Source: Yoonia sp.
GTDB taxonomy: Bacteria > Pseudomonadota > Alphaproteobacteria > Rhodobacterales > Rhodobacteraceae
NCBI GenBank assembly: GCA_023955335.1
Contig: JAGSGF010000005.1
Location: forward strand, 1 to 64,000
Length of the DNA stretch: 64,000 bases
Reading direction: 5' to 3'
The translations under genes and the position numbers were made by a program. Of the stretch, positions 1 to 8,853 are shown piece by piece. Each line of letters opens with the position of its first letter. Positions within the stretch are counted from its first letter, which is position 1. Under the pieces are notes generated by a model. It searched no databases, was not told the origin of the DNA, and saw nothing but the letters and a program-made list of their open reading frames with translations.

Positions 1-326
1 GAAGCGCGCGGATGGCGGGTAAGTTTGGTGCTTCCATGACTGATCCTCCGATCCGCCACGCCCTCCCGCATCGACAACCGAGGTTGACAAGGCATCAATC
101 ACATAAATGCTGCGCCGCATCCGAGGTCAGCTGTGAGCCCACTTTACCAATTTTCTGCAATGCAGCTAATGTCTCCTCTCGGGAAGTGGGACATTTGAAG
201 TTGGGTTGAACGGCTGACGGCCTGCGCATCAGCTTCCCATACAGCTATTTCCGCGACCCGCATTGGCACCATGCGCTGCAAGCGCAAACTCACGCAGTTA
301 AGGGCGGCGACTTTGGCCAAACCGTC
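1..326. other. Gene-free left edge
   Basis: No coding region could be supported here. The only frame of note (12-209, plus) is arginine- and histidine-rich with no recognisable family and no good ribosome site. The stretch holds one copy of a diverged intergenic repeat (135-177). The next gene to the right runs leftward and ends at 327, and I see no T-tailed hairpin between them, so the terminator of the leftward operon is not obvious. Confidence 0.6.
135..177 (+). repeat. Dispersed intergenic repeat, copy A
   Basis: This 43-base stretch aligns without gaps to 10281-10323. Both start with GAGCCCA and share the block GCAGC-N-AAT. By eye about two thirds of positions match, and many of the differences are transitions. 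Both copies are intergenic, have the same orientation, and flank the catabolic island at 327-10146. I infer an old dispersed repeat, not a recent insertion sequence. Confidence 0.5.
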
Positions 327-716
327 TCAGCCTGTTTGCTGCTCATTCAACACTTTGCGCGCAACGCGAAAACATTCCAATGCCTGCGGGACACCGCAAT
401 AGATGCCAATGACGTGGATGATCGCGCGGATCTCATCTTGGGTGACGCCGTTATTGATCGCGCCCCGGCAGTGCGTTTCCCATTCCGCCATTTTGCCCAA
501 AGCGCCGATCATCGACAGGTTCATCATCGACCGTGTTTTGGCGTCGATCACATCGTCGCCCCAACCAAAGCCCCAGCACCATGCGGTCATCGCTTCTTGG
601 AACGGGCGGGTGAAATCGTCCGCGGCGGCAAGGTTTTTCTCAACATATTCTGCGCCGAGCGTCGCCTTGCGTTGCTCAAGCCCCTTAAGAAAGAGGTCTT
701 CGTCAAATGTGTTCAT
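327..716 (-). CDS. Carboxymuconolactone decarboxylase family protein
   Basis: This 129-residue protein is a single CMD/AhpD-fold domain. The central segment reads ETHCRGAINNGVTQDEIRAI followed by IYCGVPQALECF, very close to the PcaC pattern of gamma-carboxymuconolactone decarboxylase. The AhpD CxxC peroxidase motif is absent. Length is normal for PcaC. It is the last gene of the leftward operon, starting 3 bases after the aldehyde dehydrogenase stop. No other protocatechuate-pathway gene lies nearby, so a true PcaC role is doubtful; a decarboxylase or hydrolase acting on an intermediate of the island's pathway is more likely. The family call is firm; the substrate is unknown. Confidence 0.88.
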   Translation of the reverse strand: MNTFDEDLFLKGLEQRKATLGAEYVEKNLAAADDFTRPFQEAMTAWCWGFGWGDDVIDAKTRSMMNLSMIGALGKMAEWETHCRGAINNGVTQDEIRAIIHVIGIYCGVPQALECFRVARKVLNEQQTG

Positions 717-719
717 GTG

Positions 720-2171
720 TTATCCCTTCAGCCTGACGGCGACATTCTTGGTTTGAACGTAATTCCAAAGCGCTTCGCGCCCCTTTTCACGGCCATAGCC
801 GGATTTTCCGTAGCCGCCGAAGGGGGTTTCCACGCCGCCTGCGTACCATTCGTTAACGAAAACCTGACCCGCGCGCAGGGCCCGTGCGGCAGTGGTGGCG
901 CGGTCCAGATCGGCGGTGAAGACACCCGCAACAAGGCCGTAGTCAGTGCCATTGGCGATCTCGATCGCCTCGGCGTCACTGCGGAACGGCATGACGGAAA
1001 GCACGGGGCCAAAGACCTCTTGCTGTGCGATGTCCATGTCGGGGGTTACCGACAGCACGGTCGGCTCCATAAAGGCCCCCGCGCGGTTGAGCGCATGACC
1101 ACCGGTCACAAGCTGTGCATTTTGGTCTTGGGCGGCCGCGACCATGCTGACGGCGCGGTCGCGTTGAGCATCCGACACCATCGCACCCATGTTGGCTCCA
1201 AACTCCGTACGCTCGATGCCTGGCCCGACAGACAGGCTACGGGCGACCGCTTCGGCGCGCTCCAGCATCTCGGCGTGGCGACTTTCGTGCACGATCACGC
1301 GGGACATGGCAGAGCAGACTTGGCCTGCATTGAAATAGATGCCCCAACGGATGTCATTCTCGAATGCTTCAAGGTCTGCATCTGCATGCACGATGGCGGC
1401 GGATTTGCCGCCCAGTTCCAGCACACAGGGCACCACGTTGCGCGCGGCGGCTGTGGCAATTGCGATCCCGGTCGGGACGGAGCCAGTAAAAACGATCTGG
1501 TTCACATCGCGATGCGATGACAGAGCCGCGCCCGCGTCTTGCCCCAATCCGCACAAGATGTTGACGGCCCCTTTGGGCAATCCCACAGCCTGAGCCGCAT
1601 GGGCGAACCATGCATTCGTCAGTGGCGTCAATTCGGGCGTTTTGACCACGCAGGCGTTGCCCGTGGCCAGTGCAGCCGATAGGGACCGTGCCGTCATCTC
1701 AAGCGGGTAGTTCCACGGGATGATCTGCGCTGACACGCCAAGGGGCTCGTGTTCCGTCCAGTCGAAATAGCCCGCACCAAGCGGAATAGATCGGCCCTCA
1801 ACGGTGCTGGCCTGATTGCCATAATATTCGAAATAAAGGGCGGCACCCTCGACCTCGATCACGGCTTCCCAAAGCGGCTTGCCCTGTTCCAGCGTCAGTA
1901 CACGGGCTATTTCGTCTTTATGTTTCAGCAGGTAGCGGCCCATCGCTTGGACCAGACGGCCTCTCTCAATCGGGCGCATGTCGCGCAGAGCGCCTGACAG
2001 GTGAACGCGCTTTGCGGCCAGCACAGCACGGTCCACGTCGCCCGCATCGGCAAGCGCATGGGCGGCCAGCACTTCACCCGTTGCTGGATCGCGCACATCA
2101 ATACGGCCCGCGCCGCCATCGATCCATGTGCCGTCGATGTAGTTCTGCCAATAGTCTTTAATCTCAGCCAT
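720..2171 (-). CDS. NAD(P)-dependent aldehyde dehydrogenase
   Basis: The 483-residue product has the full ALDH superfamily layout: an N-terminal coenzyme-binding domain with IIPWNYP, the general-base motif LELGGKSAA, the catalytic cysteine in FNAGQVCSAMSR and the C-terminal PFGGYGKSGYGREKG. It should oxidise an aldehyde to the acid with NAD(P)+. The ATG at 2171 is preferred over an in-frame TTG at 2174 because GGGAGG lies six bases before it. The start overlaps the Rieske oxygenase stop by 8 bases, so the two are translationally coupled. In this operon it probably oxidises the aldehyde or semialdehyde released after demethylation or ring opening. The substrate cannot be read from the sequence. 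Confidence 0.93.
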   Translation of the reverse strand: MAEIKDYWQNYIDGTWIDGGAGRIDVRDPATGEVLAAHALADAGDVDRAVLAAKRVHLSGALRDMRPIERGRLVQAMGRYLLKHKDEIARVLTLEQGKPLWEAVIEVEGAALYFEYYGNQASTVEGRSIPLGAGYFDWTEHEPLGVSAQIIPWNYPLEMTARSLSAALATGNACVVKTPELTPLTNAWFAHAAQAVGLPKGAVNILCGLGQDAGAALSSHRDVNQIVFTGSVPTGIAIATAAARNVVPCVLELGGKSAAIVHADADLEAFENDIRWGIYFNAGQVCSAMSRVIVHESRHAEMLERAEAVARSLSVGPGIERTEFGANMGAMVSDAQRDRAVSMVAAAQDQNAQLVTGGHALNRAGAFMEPTVLSVTPDMDIAQQEVFGPVLSVMPFRSDAEAIEIANGTDYGLVAGVFTADLDRATTAARALRAGQVFVNEWYAGGVETPFGGYGKSGYGREKGREALWNYVQTKNVAVRLKG

Positions 2172-3252
2172 CAATCGCCTCCCGCATCCAGCGTTGCAGA
2201 TGCATCACCGAATGTTCCGAATTCACACCACAGTTTGGATCAACCACAAGCGGTCCCGGAATGTAACCACGCGATTTCAGCCCGCGCTGGACGCTTTCCA
2301 CAAGGTGGATATCTTCCTCGACCGTGGTGGCGCGGTCCTGTTGGGCCATGCGGCGCACGGTCTCATCATCATAGCCGCCAATCGAATACCAGCCGCGCCA
2401 GACGACCACGTGATCGGCGTCTATTGCGCGCCAGTGATAGGTGTTCAGCAGGTTGCCAGGATAGACCTGAAACGAGAACATCGGCCAAAGGAACCAGCTG
2501 GAATACTTCTCGTTATTCTCAAAGCCACTGTTGATGTCATAACTCATCTGATCCAGCGGACCGGATTCGGTTGTGTGGCGCAGGCAATAGCCTTGCGGCT
2601 GGATGTCATAGGTTTCAGGCTTGATCACGCCCGTCGAAAACGTCGGATGGTTCAGGCTGCAGTGATAGCATTCGGAATAGTTCTCGACCGAGACCTTCCA
2701 GTTGCTATTTTCGGGGATGTCGATCCATTCGAGCGGCTTTAACTCCGCCCATTGCGGCACAAAACTTTCCAATTCCGCACGGGCGTTCGGGAACCACTCG
2801 TCCATCGGTTTTGCGTCGGTGTCGAGATTGACGAAAATGAAGCCCAGAAACTCTTCCGTCCGCACTTCGGTCAGGCAGATTTTCGATTTATCAAAGCCTT
2901 CGACAGATTTGGCGTTTGGCGCAGCGCGGAGGCCGCCTGTCAGCTCATAGGTCCATGCGTGATAGGGGCAGACAACGACGCGGGTTGATCCGATCCCGCT
3001 GACAAGCTGATGCGCGCGGTGCTGGCAGACGTTGTAGAACGTGCGGATGACCCCGTCGCGGCCCTTAACGCAAAACAGGCTCTCATCCGCGATCTCGAAG
3101 GCAAAATAATCGCCTGCGTTTTCCAATTGGCTGGCGTGGCCCGCGAATTGCCATGTGCGCGCTAAAACACCCGCCTTTTCTGCGGCAAAGACGGTGGGGT
3201 CGGTGTAGTATCGTGCCGCAAGCGAGCGGACTGGGTCTGAAGTTACGTTCAT
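2164..3252 (-). CDS. Rieske non-heme iron oxygenase, alpha subunit
   Basis: This 362-residue protein has an N-terminal Rieske [2Fe-2S] site (C76-x-H78 and C95-x2-H98, in CQHRAH and CPYHAW) and a C-terminal mononuclear iron domain with the E194-x2-H197-x4-H202 motif (ENYSECYHCSLNH). Such alpha subunits use O2 and electrons from a reductase to hydroxylate or N-demethylate a substrate. The size and motif spacing resemble the group containing glycine betaine, carnitine and proline betaine oxygenases. No ferredoxin or reductase gene is in the window, so the electron donor must be encoded elsewhere. It overlaps the rpiR stop by 4 bases (ATGA). The fold is certain; the substrate is inferred only from neighbours. 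Confidence 0.93.
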   Translation of the reverse strand: MNVTSDPVRSLAARYYTDPTVFAAEKAGVLARTWQFAGHASQLENAGDYFAFEIADESLFCVKGRDGVIRTFYNVCQHRAHQLVSGIGSTRVVVCPYHAWTYELTGGLRAAPNAKSVEGFDKSKICLTEVRTEEFLGFIFVNLDTDAKPMDEWFPNARAELESFVPQWAELKPLEWIDIPENSNWKVSVENYSECYHCSLNHPTFSTGVIKPETYDIQPQGYCLRHTTESGPLDQMSYDINSGFENNEKYSSWFLWPMFSFQVYPGNLLNTYHWRAIDADHVVVWRGWYSIGGYDDETVRRMAQQDRATTVEEDIHLVESVQRGLKSRGYIPGPLVVDPNCGVNSEHSVMHLQRWMREAIDG

Positions 3253-4136
3253 TCAGGCTCCTCCAGATAGATGCCAAGCTTGTGGCGGCGTTGGTGGAAT
3301 TTCTCGACCCGCGCAACGATTTCCTCCGAGGCGACCGCGATGACAAAGCTGAGAAGCGTTTCCAGCAGGGCGATTGCGGACACCGACGATGGAAAGAACT
3401 GCGGCGTATCCACAGCCACGACAAAACCGTGGTCGGCTGCGCGAATGATTGGGCTTGCGGGGCTGTCGGACAGGCCGATGATCGTCATGCCCTGTTCGCG
3501 GGCGACCTCAAGTGCGGCAATCACCTCGGACCGGTAAGGGCGCATGGACATGGCGATCAGCACATCGCGGCTGTCCGCCCAGGCCAGATCATCCACAGCC
3601 GTAGAGCCAGGACGCGGGATGGCATGGAACTGCGTCATGCCTGTCGAGGCAAGATAGGTGAAGTTGCGCGCATTGGCGTTGTTCACGCCCACGCCAAGGG
3701 TAAAGACCTGACGACTGGCCCATATCGCGTCGGCTGCCAGCTTCATACCCTCTGAATCAATGCCAGCGAAAGTGTCCTCTAGGTTGCGGATCGCAGCCTC
3801 TGCCATGTCTGCATAAAGCCCGCCCAAATCACCAGATTTGCGGATGTCTTGCAGCCAACGCGCGCGGTCGGGAAAACTGACGGTGCCTTGCCGGATCGCA
3901 TCGCGGAACGGCGCGCGGAAATCCTCGTAGCCCTCGAACCCCACTTGGCGGGCCATGCGCACAAAGGTGTTGGGTTTGACGTTTGCGGCCTCGGCAATCT
4001 CGCGCACAGTGGACACGCCCACATCGTTGGGGTTCTCCAACACATAGCGTGCCGCCTTTTGCGCCTCCGGTGTGAGGGCCTCCCATTCGTTGGTGAGCCG
4101 GTCCAGAACTTGCGATGATACATTTGTGCCATTCAT
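3249..4136 (-). CDS. MurR/RpiR family transcriptional regulator
   Basis: The 295-residue product has an N-terminal RpiR-type helix-turn-helix (about residues 5-75, with VSTVREIAEAANVKPNTFVR) and a C-terminal SIS domain (about 110-250) that in this family binds a phosphosugar or other small ligand. The start at 4136 (MNGTNVSSQ) is preferred over an upstream ATG at 4196, which would run through the divergent promoter region and add residues foreign to the family. It is first in the leftward operon and divergent from the rightward catabolic genes, so it most likely controls both arms. The ligand is unknown. Confidence 0.9.
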   Translation of the reverse strand: MNGTNVSSQVLDRLTNEWEALTPEAQKAARYVLENPNDVGVSTVREIAEAANVKPNTFVRMARQVGFEGYEDFRAPFRDAIRQGTVSFPDRARWLQDIRKSGDLGGLYADMAEAAIRNLEDTFAGIDSEGMKLAADAIWASRQVFTLGVGVNNANARNFTYLASTGMTQFHAIPRPGSTAVDDLAWADSRDVLIAMSMRPYRSEVIAALEVAREQGMTIIGLSDSPASPIIRAADHGFVVAVDTPQFFPSSVSAIALLETLLSFVIAVASEEIVARVEKFHQRRHKLGIYLEEPE

Positions 4137-4207
4137 GATTGACAGTGGTACATATGTTCTTTTAGCCTGTCCACACATTTTGCGACTCCCAGACAAAGGA
4201 TGCGACC
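4137..4207. promoter_or_regulatory. Divergent promoter region of the catabolic island
   Basis: This 71-base gap separates rpiR (left) from the FAD/GcvT dehydrogenase gene (right). It holds a -35-like TTGACA on the plus strand at 4139-4144 and the perfect 8-base palindrome ACATATGT at 4150-4157, a candidate operator for RpiR. No strong -10 element is evident for either direction. The operator role is inference from position. Confidence 0.4.
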
Positions 4208-6664
4208 ATGTCGGAAAAAACCTTCCCCACCCACGCCCGCGTGGTCATCGTCGGCGGCGGAGTCATGGGGGTCGGGCTGGCCTACCATCTGGCCCATGAA
4301 GGCTGGGGCGATGACGTGGTCCTGCTGGAAAAGGCGGAGCTGACATCTGGCAGCACATGGCATGCGGCGGGGCAGATCACGCATTCGACCTCTAGCTTCA
4401 GCCTTGGTAAATGTGTGGACTACAACATCGGGCTGTATTCCGGCGGGCTTGAGGCCGAGACAGGTCAGGCTGTCACTTGGCACGGCTGCGGTTCGTTCCG
4501 GCTGGCCTACACGGAAGACGAGATGGACTGGCTGCGCCACACGCTATCTGTCGGGCGCACGCTTGGTTTCAACATCGAATTGGTTGGGCCGCGCGAGGTC
4601 GCGGCGCTGCATCCGTTCTATAACCTCGAAGGCGTCTTGGGCGCACTGCATACACCCGATGATGGCCATGTGGACCCAACCAACGTGACCATGGCGATGG
4701 CAGCGGGCGCACGGGCCAAGGGCGCGCGGATTATCCGCAGGTGCCGCGCCACGAACATTACCCAAGCCGAAAACGGTGCGTGGGTGGTCGAGACTGAGCA
4801 AGGCACAATTACCTGCGAACATGTGGTTAACGCGGGCGGCACCTATGCGCGCCAGATGGGCGAATGGTCTGGGCTGCAACTGCCCATGACCTCGATGACG
4901 CACCATTACTTCGTCACCGATGAAGTGCCGGAATTCCAGAATCTTGAACGAGAACTTCCCGTCATTCGTGATGACCGCAAAGTGTCCGGCTATATCCGGA
5001 TGGAGCAGAAAAAGGGCCTGATCGGCATCTACGAAAAAGCAAATCCTAACTCTGTCTGGGAGGATCACTGCCCGTGGGAGGCCGAGAACGAGCTGTTCGA
5101 TGCAGACTACGATCGCGTCATGCCGTGGCTTGAGGAAAGCCTGAATCGCATGCCGATCTTTGCCGAGTTGGGCATCACCCGTGATGTACACGGCGCGATC
5201 TCGCATCCGCCCGATGGCAATCCGCTGATCGGCCCTGCACCGGGTGTGCGCAATTACTGGTGCTGTTGCGGCACGCAGATTGGTATTGGCTGGGGGCCAG
5301 GGCTGACCCGCGAATTGGCGCGTTGGATGGTCCATGGGGCCGCCGATATTTCCATGCGCGACTACGATCCACGCCGTTTTGGCAGCTATGCGACCAAGGA
5401 TTGGCAGGTGGTAAAGGCCCGCGAAGACTACTGCTTGCGCCATGAAATCCCGTTCCCGCATTTCAACCGTCTTGCGGGTCGGCCGATCAAGCCCTCGCCC
5501 TTGCACGAGATGCTGAAAGCCAAGGGTGCGGTGCATGAAGAGGTTTACGGCTTTGAACGCCCCCGCTGGTTTGCCCGTGATGGCGTGGCACAGGAGGATC
5601 ATTACTCCTTCCGCCGTACAGTTGTCGACGACATGCTGGCGGCCGAGGTCAAAGCGGTGCGCGAGCGTGTCGGTATCATGGATGTGACGGCCTTCACCAA
5701 GGTGTTGGTCGAAGGGCCGGACGCCTACGCATTGCTCGACAGGTTGACCGCGAACCGGATGCCGCAAAAGGCTGGCAGCATCACCCTGACCCACATGCTC
5801 AACCGCGCGGGGCGGATTGAGCTGGAAACCACCATCGTGCGGATGTCCGAGGACAAATATTACCTCGTCTGCGCCGCCTTCTTTGAACAGCGCCTGCTGG
5901 ATCATCTGGAAACGCATCGCGAGGGCGCTGATGCCATGGTAACAGCGCTTTCCAGCACATGGGGCGCGCTGTCGCTGAACGGTCCAAAATCCCGCGATGT
6001 GCTGGGTGCCTGCACCAACGCGCCGCTGGATAACCCGTCGTTCCGCTGGCTCTCTGCGCAGGAAATCACGGTTGCTGGCCACAAGGTCTGGGCTTTCCGC
6101 ATGTCATATGCGGGCGAGTTGGGCTGGGAATTGCACATGCCCTTTGCGGCGATGGCCGATGTCTATACCGCTCTCTGTGACGCGGGCGAGCCACATGGCA
6201 TTACCGACTACGGCAGCTTTGCCATGAACGTGATGCGCATGGAAAAGGGCTTCAAAGGCGCGGGCGAGCTGACCAACGAGGTGACGCTGGCCGAGGCCGA
6301 TGTGCTACGCTTTGCGCGCACGGACAAGGAATATCTTGGCCGTGACAAGACGCTGAACAACGATATGGCGTGGGTCTGCGCCTACCTTGAGATTGAGCCA
6401 GATGGAGAGATTGACGGTCATGGCGGTGAGGCGATCTTGCTGGATGGCGAAGTTGTCGGATCAACCGCCTCGGTGGCCTATGGTCCGACCGTCGGCAAAA
6501 TCCTCGCCTTTGCCTACATCAAACCGCAGGCCGCAGAACCAGGCACAGCGCTTGAGGTTGTCATCCATGGCGCGCCGCGCAACGCGCGCGTTTTGGGTGA
6601 ACCTGCCTATGATCCGCAAAGCCTGCTGCCGCGCACAGATGCTGTGATGGAGCCAGCTGAATGA
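4208..6664 (+). CDS. FAD-dependent dehydrogenase with C-terminal GcvT domain (DMGDH/sarcosine dehydrogenase family)
   Basis: This 818-residue flavoprotein starts with a dinucleotide-binding motif (VVIVGGGVMG) in a DAO-type FAD domain (about 1-380) and ends in a GcvT-like folate-binding domain (about 430-800). SGSTWHAAG carries His52, the position that binds FAD covalently in dimethylglycine and sarcosine dehydrogenases. The family removes N-methyl groups oxidatively and loads the carbon onto tetrahydrofolate. The length matches DMGDH-type proteins. It is first in the rightward operon and ends in a 4-base overlap with the next gene. I infer demethylation of an N-methyl amino acid intermediate; annotations as dimethylglycine or sarcosine dehydrogenase are equally possible. 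A second family member is at 35423-37930. Confidence 0.9.
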   Translation: MSEKTFPTHARVVIVGGGVMGVGLAYHLAHEGWGDDVVLLEKAELTSGSTWHAAGQITHSTSSFSLGKCVDYNIGLYSGGLEAETGQAVTWHGCGSFRLAYTEDEMDWLRHTLSVGRTLGFNIELVGPREVAALHPFYNLEGVLGALHTPDDGHVDPTNVTMAMAAGARAKGARIIRRCRATNITQAENGAWVVETEQGTITCEHVVNAGGTYARQMGEWSGLQLPMTSMTHHYFVTDEVPEFQNLERELPVIRDDRKVSGYIRMEQKKGLIGIYEKANPNSVWEDHCPWEAENELFDADYDRVMPWLEESLNRMPIFAELGITRDVHGAISHPPDGNPLIGPAPGVRNYWCCCGTQIGIGWGPGLTRELARWMVHGAADISMRDYDPRRFGSYATKDWQVVKAREDYCLRHEIPFPHFNRLAGRPIKPSPLHEMLKAKGAVHEEVYGFERPRWFARDGVAQEDHYSFRRTVVDDMLAAEVKAVRERVGIMDVTAFTKVLVEGPDAYALLDRLTANRMPQKAGSITLTHMLNRAGRIELETTIVRMSEDKYYLVCAAFFEQRLLDHLETHREGADAMVTALSSTWGALSLNGPKSRDVLGACTNAPLDNPSFRWLSAQEITVAGHKVWAFRMSYAGELGWELHMPFAAMADVYTALCDAGEPHGITDYGSFAMNVMRMEKGFKGAGELTNEVTLAEADVLRFARTDKEYLGRDKTLNNDMAWVCAYLEIEPDGEIDGHGGEAILLDGEVVGSTASVAYGPTVGKILAFAYIKPQAAEPGTALEVVIHGAPRNARVLGEPAYDPQSLLPRTDAVMEPAE

Positions 6665-7743
6665 GTCTGCCCGCCACAATGCGCGCGATGGTCACCATGG
6701 GCCACGGCGATTTGGATCAACTGGTGTTACACCACGACTGGCCACGCCCCGCGCCCGCAGCGGGCGAGGTGCTGATCCGCGTCGGTGCCTGCGGGCTGAA
6801 CAACACGGATGTGAACACCCGCTCTGGCTGGTATTCCAAGACCGTGACTGATGCCACAACAGGCGGTGCCTTTGATGAGGTGGGCGAGGATGACCCCACA
6901 TGGGGCGGCGCGCCAATCACCTTTCCGCGCATTCAGGGTGCTGATGTCTGCGGAACCATCGTTGCTGTTGGCGAAGGTATTGATGCCGCGCGGATCGGCC
7001 AACGCGTTATCACGGATGGCTGGCTGAGAGACGCAGACGCGCCCGATGACATGAACAAAACCGGCTACTTCGGGTCAGAGCGCGATGGTGGCTTTGCCGA
7101 ATACACGACCACACCGTCCAGCAATGCTTTGGCCATCAATTCTGACCTGACGGACGCCGAACTTGCCACGTTTTCCTGCGCCTTTTCTACGGCTGAAGGC
7201 ATGTTGACCCGCGCCCGCGTTACAGCTGATGATACAGTCCTCATCCCCGGCGCGTCCGGCGGCGTGGGTGGCGCACTGGTGCAACTGGCCAAACGCCGTG
7301 GTGCGCGGGTGATCGCCATGGCGTCAAAGGCGAAACACAGCGATGTGGCGGCCCTTGGGCCGGATAGGGTTTTACCGCGCGCGCCGGAAAATCTCCGCGA
7401 CGCTTTGGGCGACGCGCGCGTTACTGTCGTTGCTGATGTGGTCGGCGGGCCATACTGGCCCAGCTTGATCGACGTGCTTGAACGCGGCGGACGCTATACC
7501 TGCTCGGGCGCGATTGCGGGGCCGATGGTCGCGCTTGATCTGCGTACGTTCTATTTGCGCGATCTGACCTTCACAGGCTCAACCGTCGTTCCTTTGGAGG
7601 TTATGCCCAACATCGTGCGTTATATTGAATACGGCGACATCAAACCGTCTCTCGCGGCCACCTATCCGCTTGAAGAATTGCGCACTGCACAGGCCGCCTT
7701 CATTGCCAAAGAGCATACGGGCAACATTGTGGTGACGTCGTGA
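6661..7743 (+). CDS. Medium-chain dehydrogenase/reductase, quinone-oxidoreductase-like
   Basis: The 360-residue product is an MDR protein with an N-terminal GroES-like domain and a Rossmann domain carrying GASGGVGGALVQLAK. Cys44 is present in GACGLNNTD, but the second zinc-ligand region reads QGADVCG instead of the GHE pattern of zinc alcohol dehydrogenases, so catalytic zinc is unlikely. That points to a zinc-independent reductase (quinone, enone or acryloyl-CoA type). An insertion of about 25 residues (roughly 60-85) rich in acidic residues precedes this motif. It overlaps both neighbours by 4 bases. Substrate unknown. Confidence 0.85.
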   Translation: MSLPATMRAMVTMGHGDLDQLVLHHDWPRPAPAAGEVLIRVGACGLNNTDVNTRSGWYSKTVTDATTGGAFDEVGEDDPTWGGAPITFPRIQGADVCGTIVAVGEGIDAARIGQRVITDGWLRDADAPDDMNKTGYFGSERDGGFAEYTTTPSSNALAINSDLTDAELATFSCAFSTAEGMLTRARVTADDTVLIPGASGGVGGALVQLAKRRGARVIAMASKAKHSDVAALGPDRVLPRAPENLRDALGDARVTVVADVVGGPYWPSLIDVLERGGRYTCSGAIAGPMVALDLRTFYLRDLTFTGSTVVPLEVMPNIVRYIEYGDIKPSLAATYPLEELRTAQAAFIAKEHTGNIVVTS

Positions 7744-8846
7744 GGATCACACGCATCACCGTCTATCATGTCGATCTGCCGCTCGAGCATCCTTATTGGC
7801 TGTCTGGCGGGCGGCTGAAATTCGATGTGCTCGATGCAACACTTGTGAAAGTCGAGACGGATGCGGGCTTGATCGGCTGGGGCGAAGGCACGCCGTGGGG
7901 GCATACCTATGTGCCTGCCCATGGCCCCGGCATCCGTGCGGGGATCAAAACGATGGCCCCCTTCATCATCGGCCTTGATCCGCGCCGTGTGCTAGATGTG
8001 GAACGCGCAATGGATCTTGCGTTGCCGGGACATCTTTATGCCAAGTCACCCATCGACATGGCCTGCTGGGATATCGCGGGCCAAGCCGCAAACCTACCGA
8101 TTGCCGATCTGATGGGCGGCGGGTCGCGCACGCCACGGCCGATCGCGTCGTCTGTCGGTGCAAAGACTGTAGAGGAGACCCGCGCCGTCATCGACCGTTA
8201 CCGTCAGCGCGGCTATGTCGCCCATTCGGTCAAGATCGGCGGCGATGTTGAACGCGATATCGCCCGCGTGCGGGACGTAGAAAGCCTCCGCCGTGACGGC
8301 GAAATCGTCCTCTATGACGTCAATCGCGGCTGGACGCGCCAGCAGGCCTTGCGCGTCATGTCTGCGACGCAAGACCTGAACGTCATGTTCGAACAACCCT
8401 GCGAGAGCCTTGACGATATCGCTGCCATCGCGAGCAAACATGCAGCCCCCGTGTCCGTCGATGAAAGCCTCGTGACGCTGCAAGACGCCGCCCGCATTGC
8501 ACGCGATGGTCTGGCCGAGGTGTTTGGCATCAAGCTGAACCGCGTGGGTGGGCTGACCAAAGCGGCGCGTATGCGCGATATCGCATTGGCCCATGGGATC
8601 GACATGTTCGTCATGGCCACGGGTGGCACGGTTCTGGCAGATACAGAGGCGCTGCATCTGGCCGCCACAATCCCCGATGCCAATTGCCTCGCAGTCTGGG
8701 CCTGTCAGGATATGATCACGCTGGACATCGCAGGCGGGCGCGGCCCGCGCAACAAAGATGGTCACCTTCATCTGCCGGAAACACCGGGTCTTGGCGTGCA
8801 TCCTGACGAAGAAACCTTGGGCGATCCAACAGCCATTTATTATTGA
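7740..8846 (+). CDS. Mandelate racemase/muconate lactonizing enzyme family protein (betaine epimerase / hydroxyproline dehydratase-like)
   Basis: This 368-residue enolase-superfamily enzyme has the N-terminal capping domain and a C-terminal barrel. Visible active-site residues are Lys165 (HSVKIGG), metal ligands Asp193 (LYDVNRG), Glu218 (MFEQP) and Asp241 (SVDES), and Lys265 (FGIKLNRVGG). The placement matches the two-lysine pattern of 4-hydroxyproline betaine 2-epimerase (HpbD), and the N-terminal LSGGR and RAGIKTMAP stretches recall cis-3-hydroxyproline dehydratase. The start is probably the GTG at 7740 inside the previous gene's end (GTGA overlap). It should abstract the alpha-proton of a carboxylate, giving epimerisation or dehydration. 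Which of the two, and on what substrate, is not resolved. Confidence 0.88.
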   Translation: MRITRITVYHVDLPLEHPYWLSGGRLKFDVLDATLVKVETDAGLIGWGEGTPWGHTYVPAHGPGIRAGIKTMAPFIIGLDPRRVLDVERAMDLALPGHLYAKSPIDMACWDIAGQAANLPIADLMGGGSRTPRPIASSVGAKTVEETRAVIDRYRQRGYVAHSVKIGGDVERDIARVRDVESLRRDGEIVLYDVNRGWTRQQALRVMSATQDLNVMFEQPCESLDDIAAIASKHAAPVSVDESLVTLQDAARIARDGLAEVFGIKLNRVGGLTKAARMRDIALAHGIDMFVMATGGTVLADTEALHLAATIPDANCLAVWACQDMITLDIAGGRGPRNKDGHLHLPETPGLGVHPDEETLGDPTAIYY

Positions 8847-8853
8847 GAGCGAC

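Noticed and set aside
327-716. pcaC as a protocatechuate-pathway gene
   Set aside because: No pcaGHBDIJ neighbours and a divergent operon context; only the family name is supported.
336-1520. Long 394-codon plus-strand frame
   Set aside because: It is antisense to the CMD and aldehyde dehydrogenase genes, both with full family motifs.
4544-6082. Long 512-codon minus-strand frame
   Set aside because: It is antisense to the FAD/GcvT dehydrogenase and has no recognisable domain.
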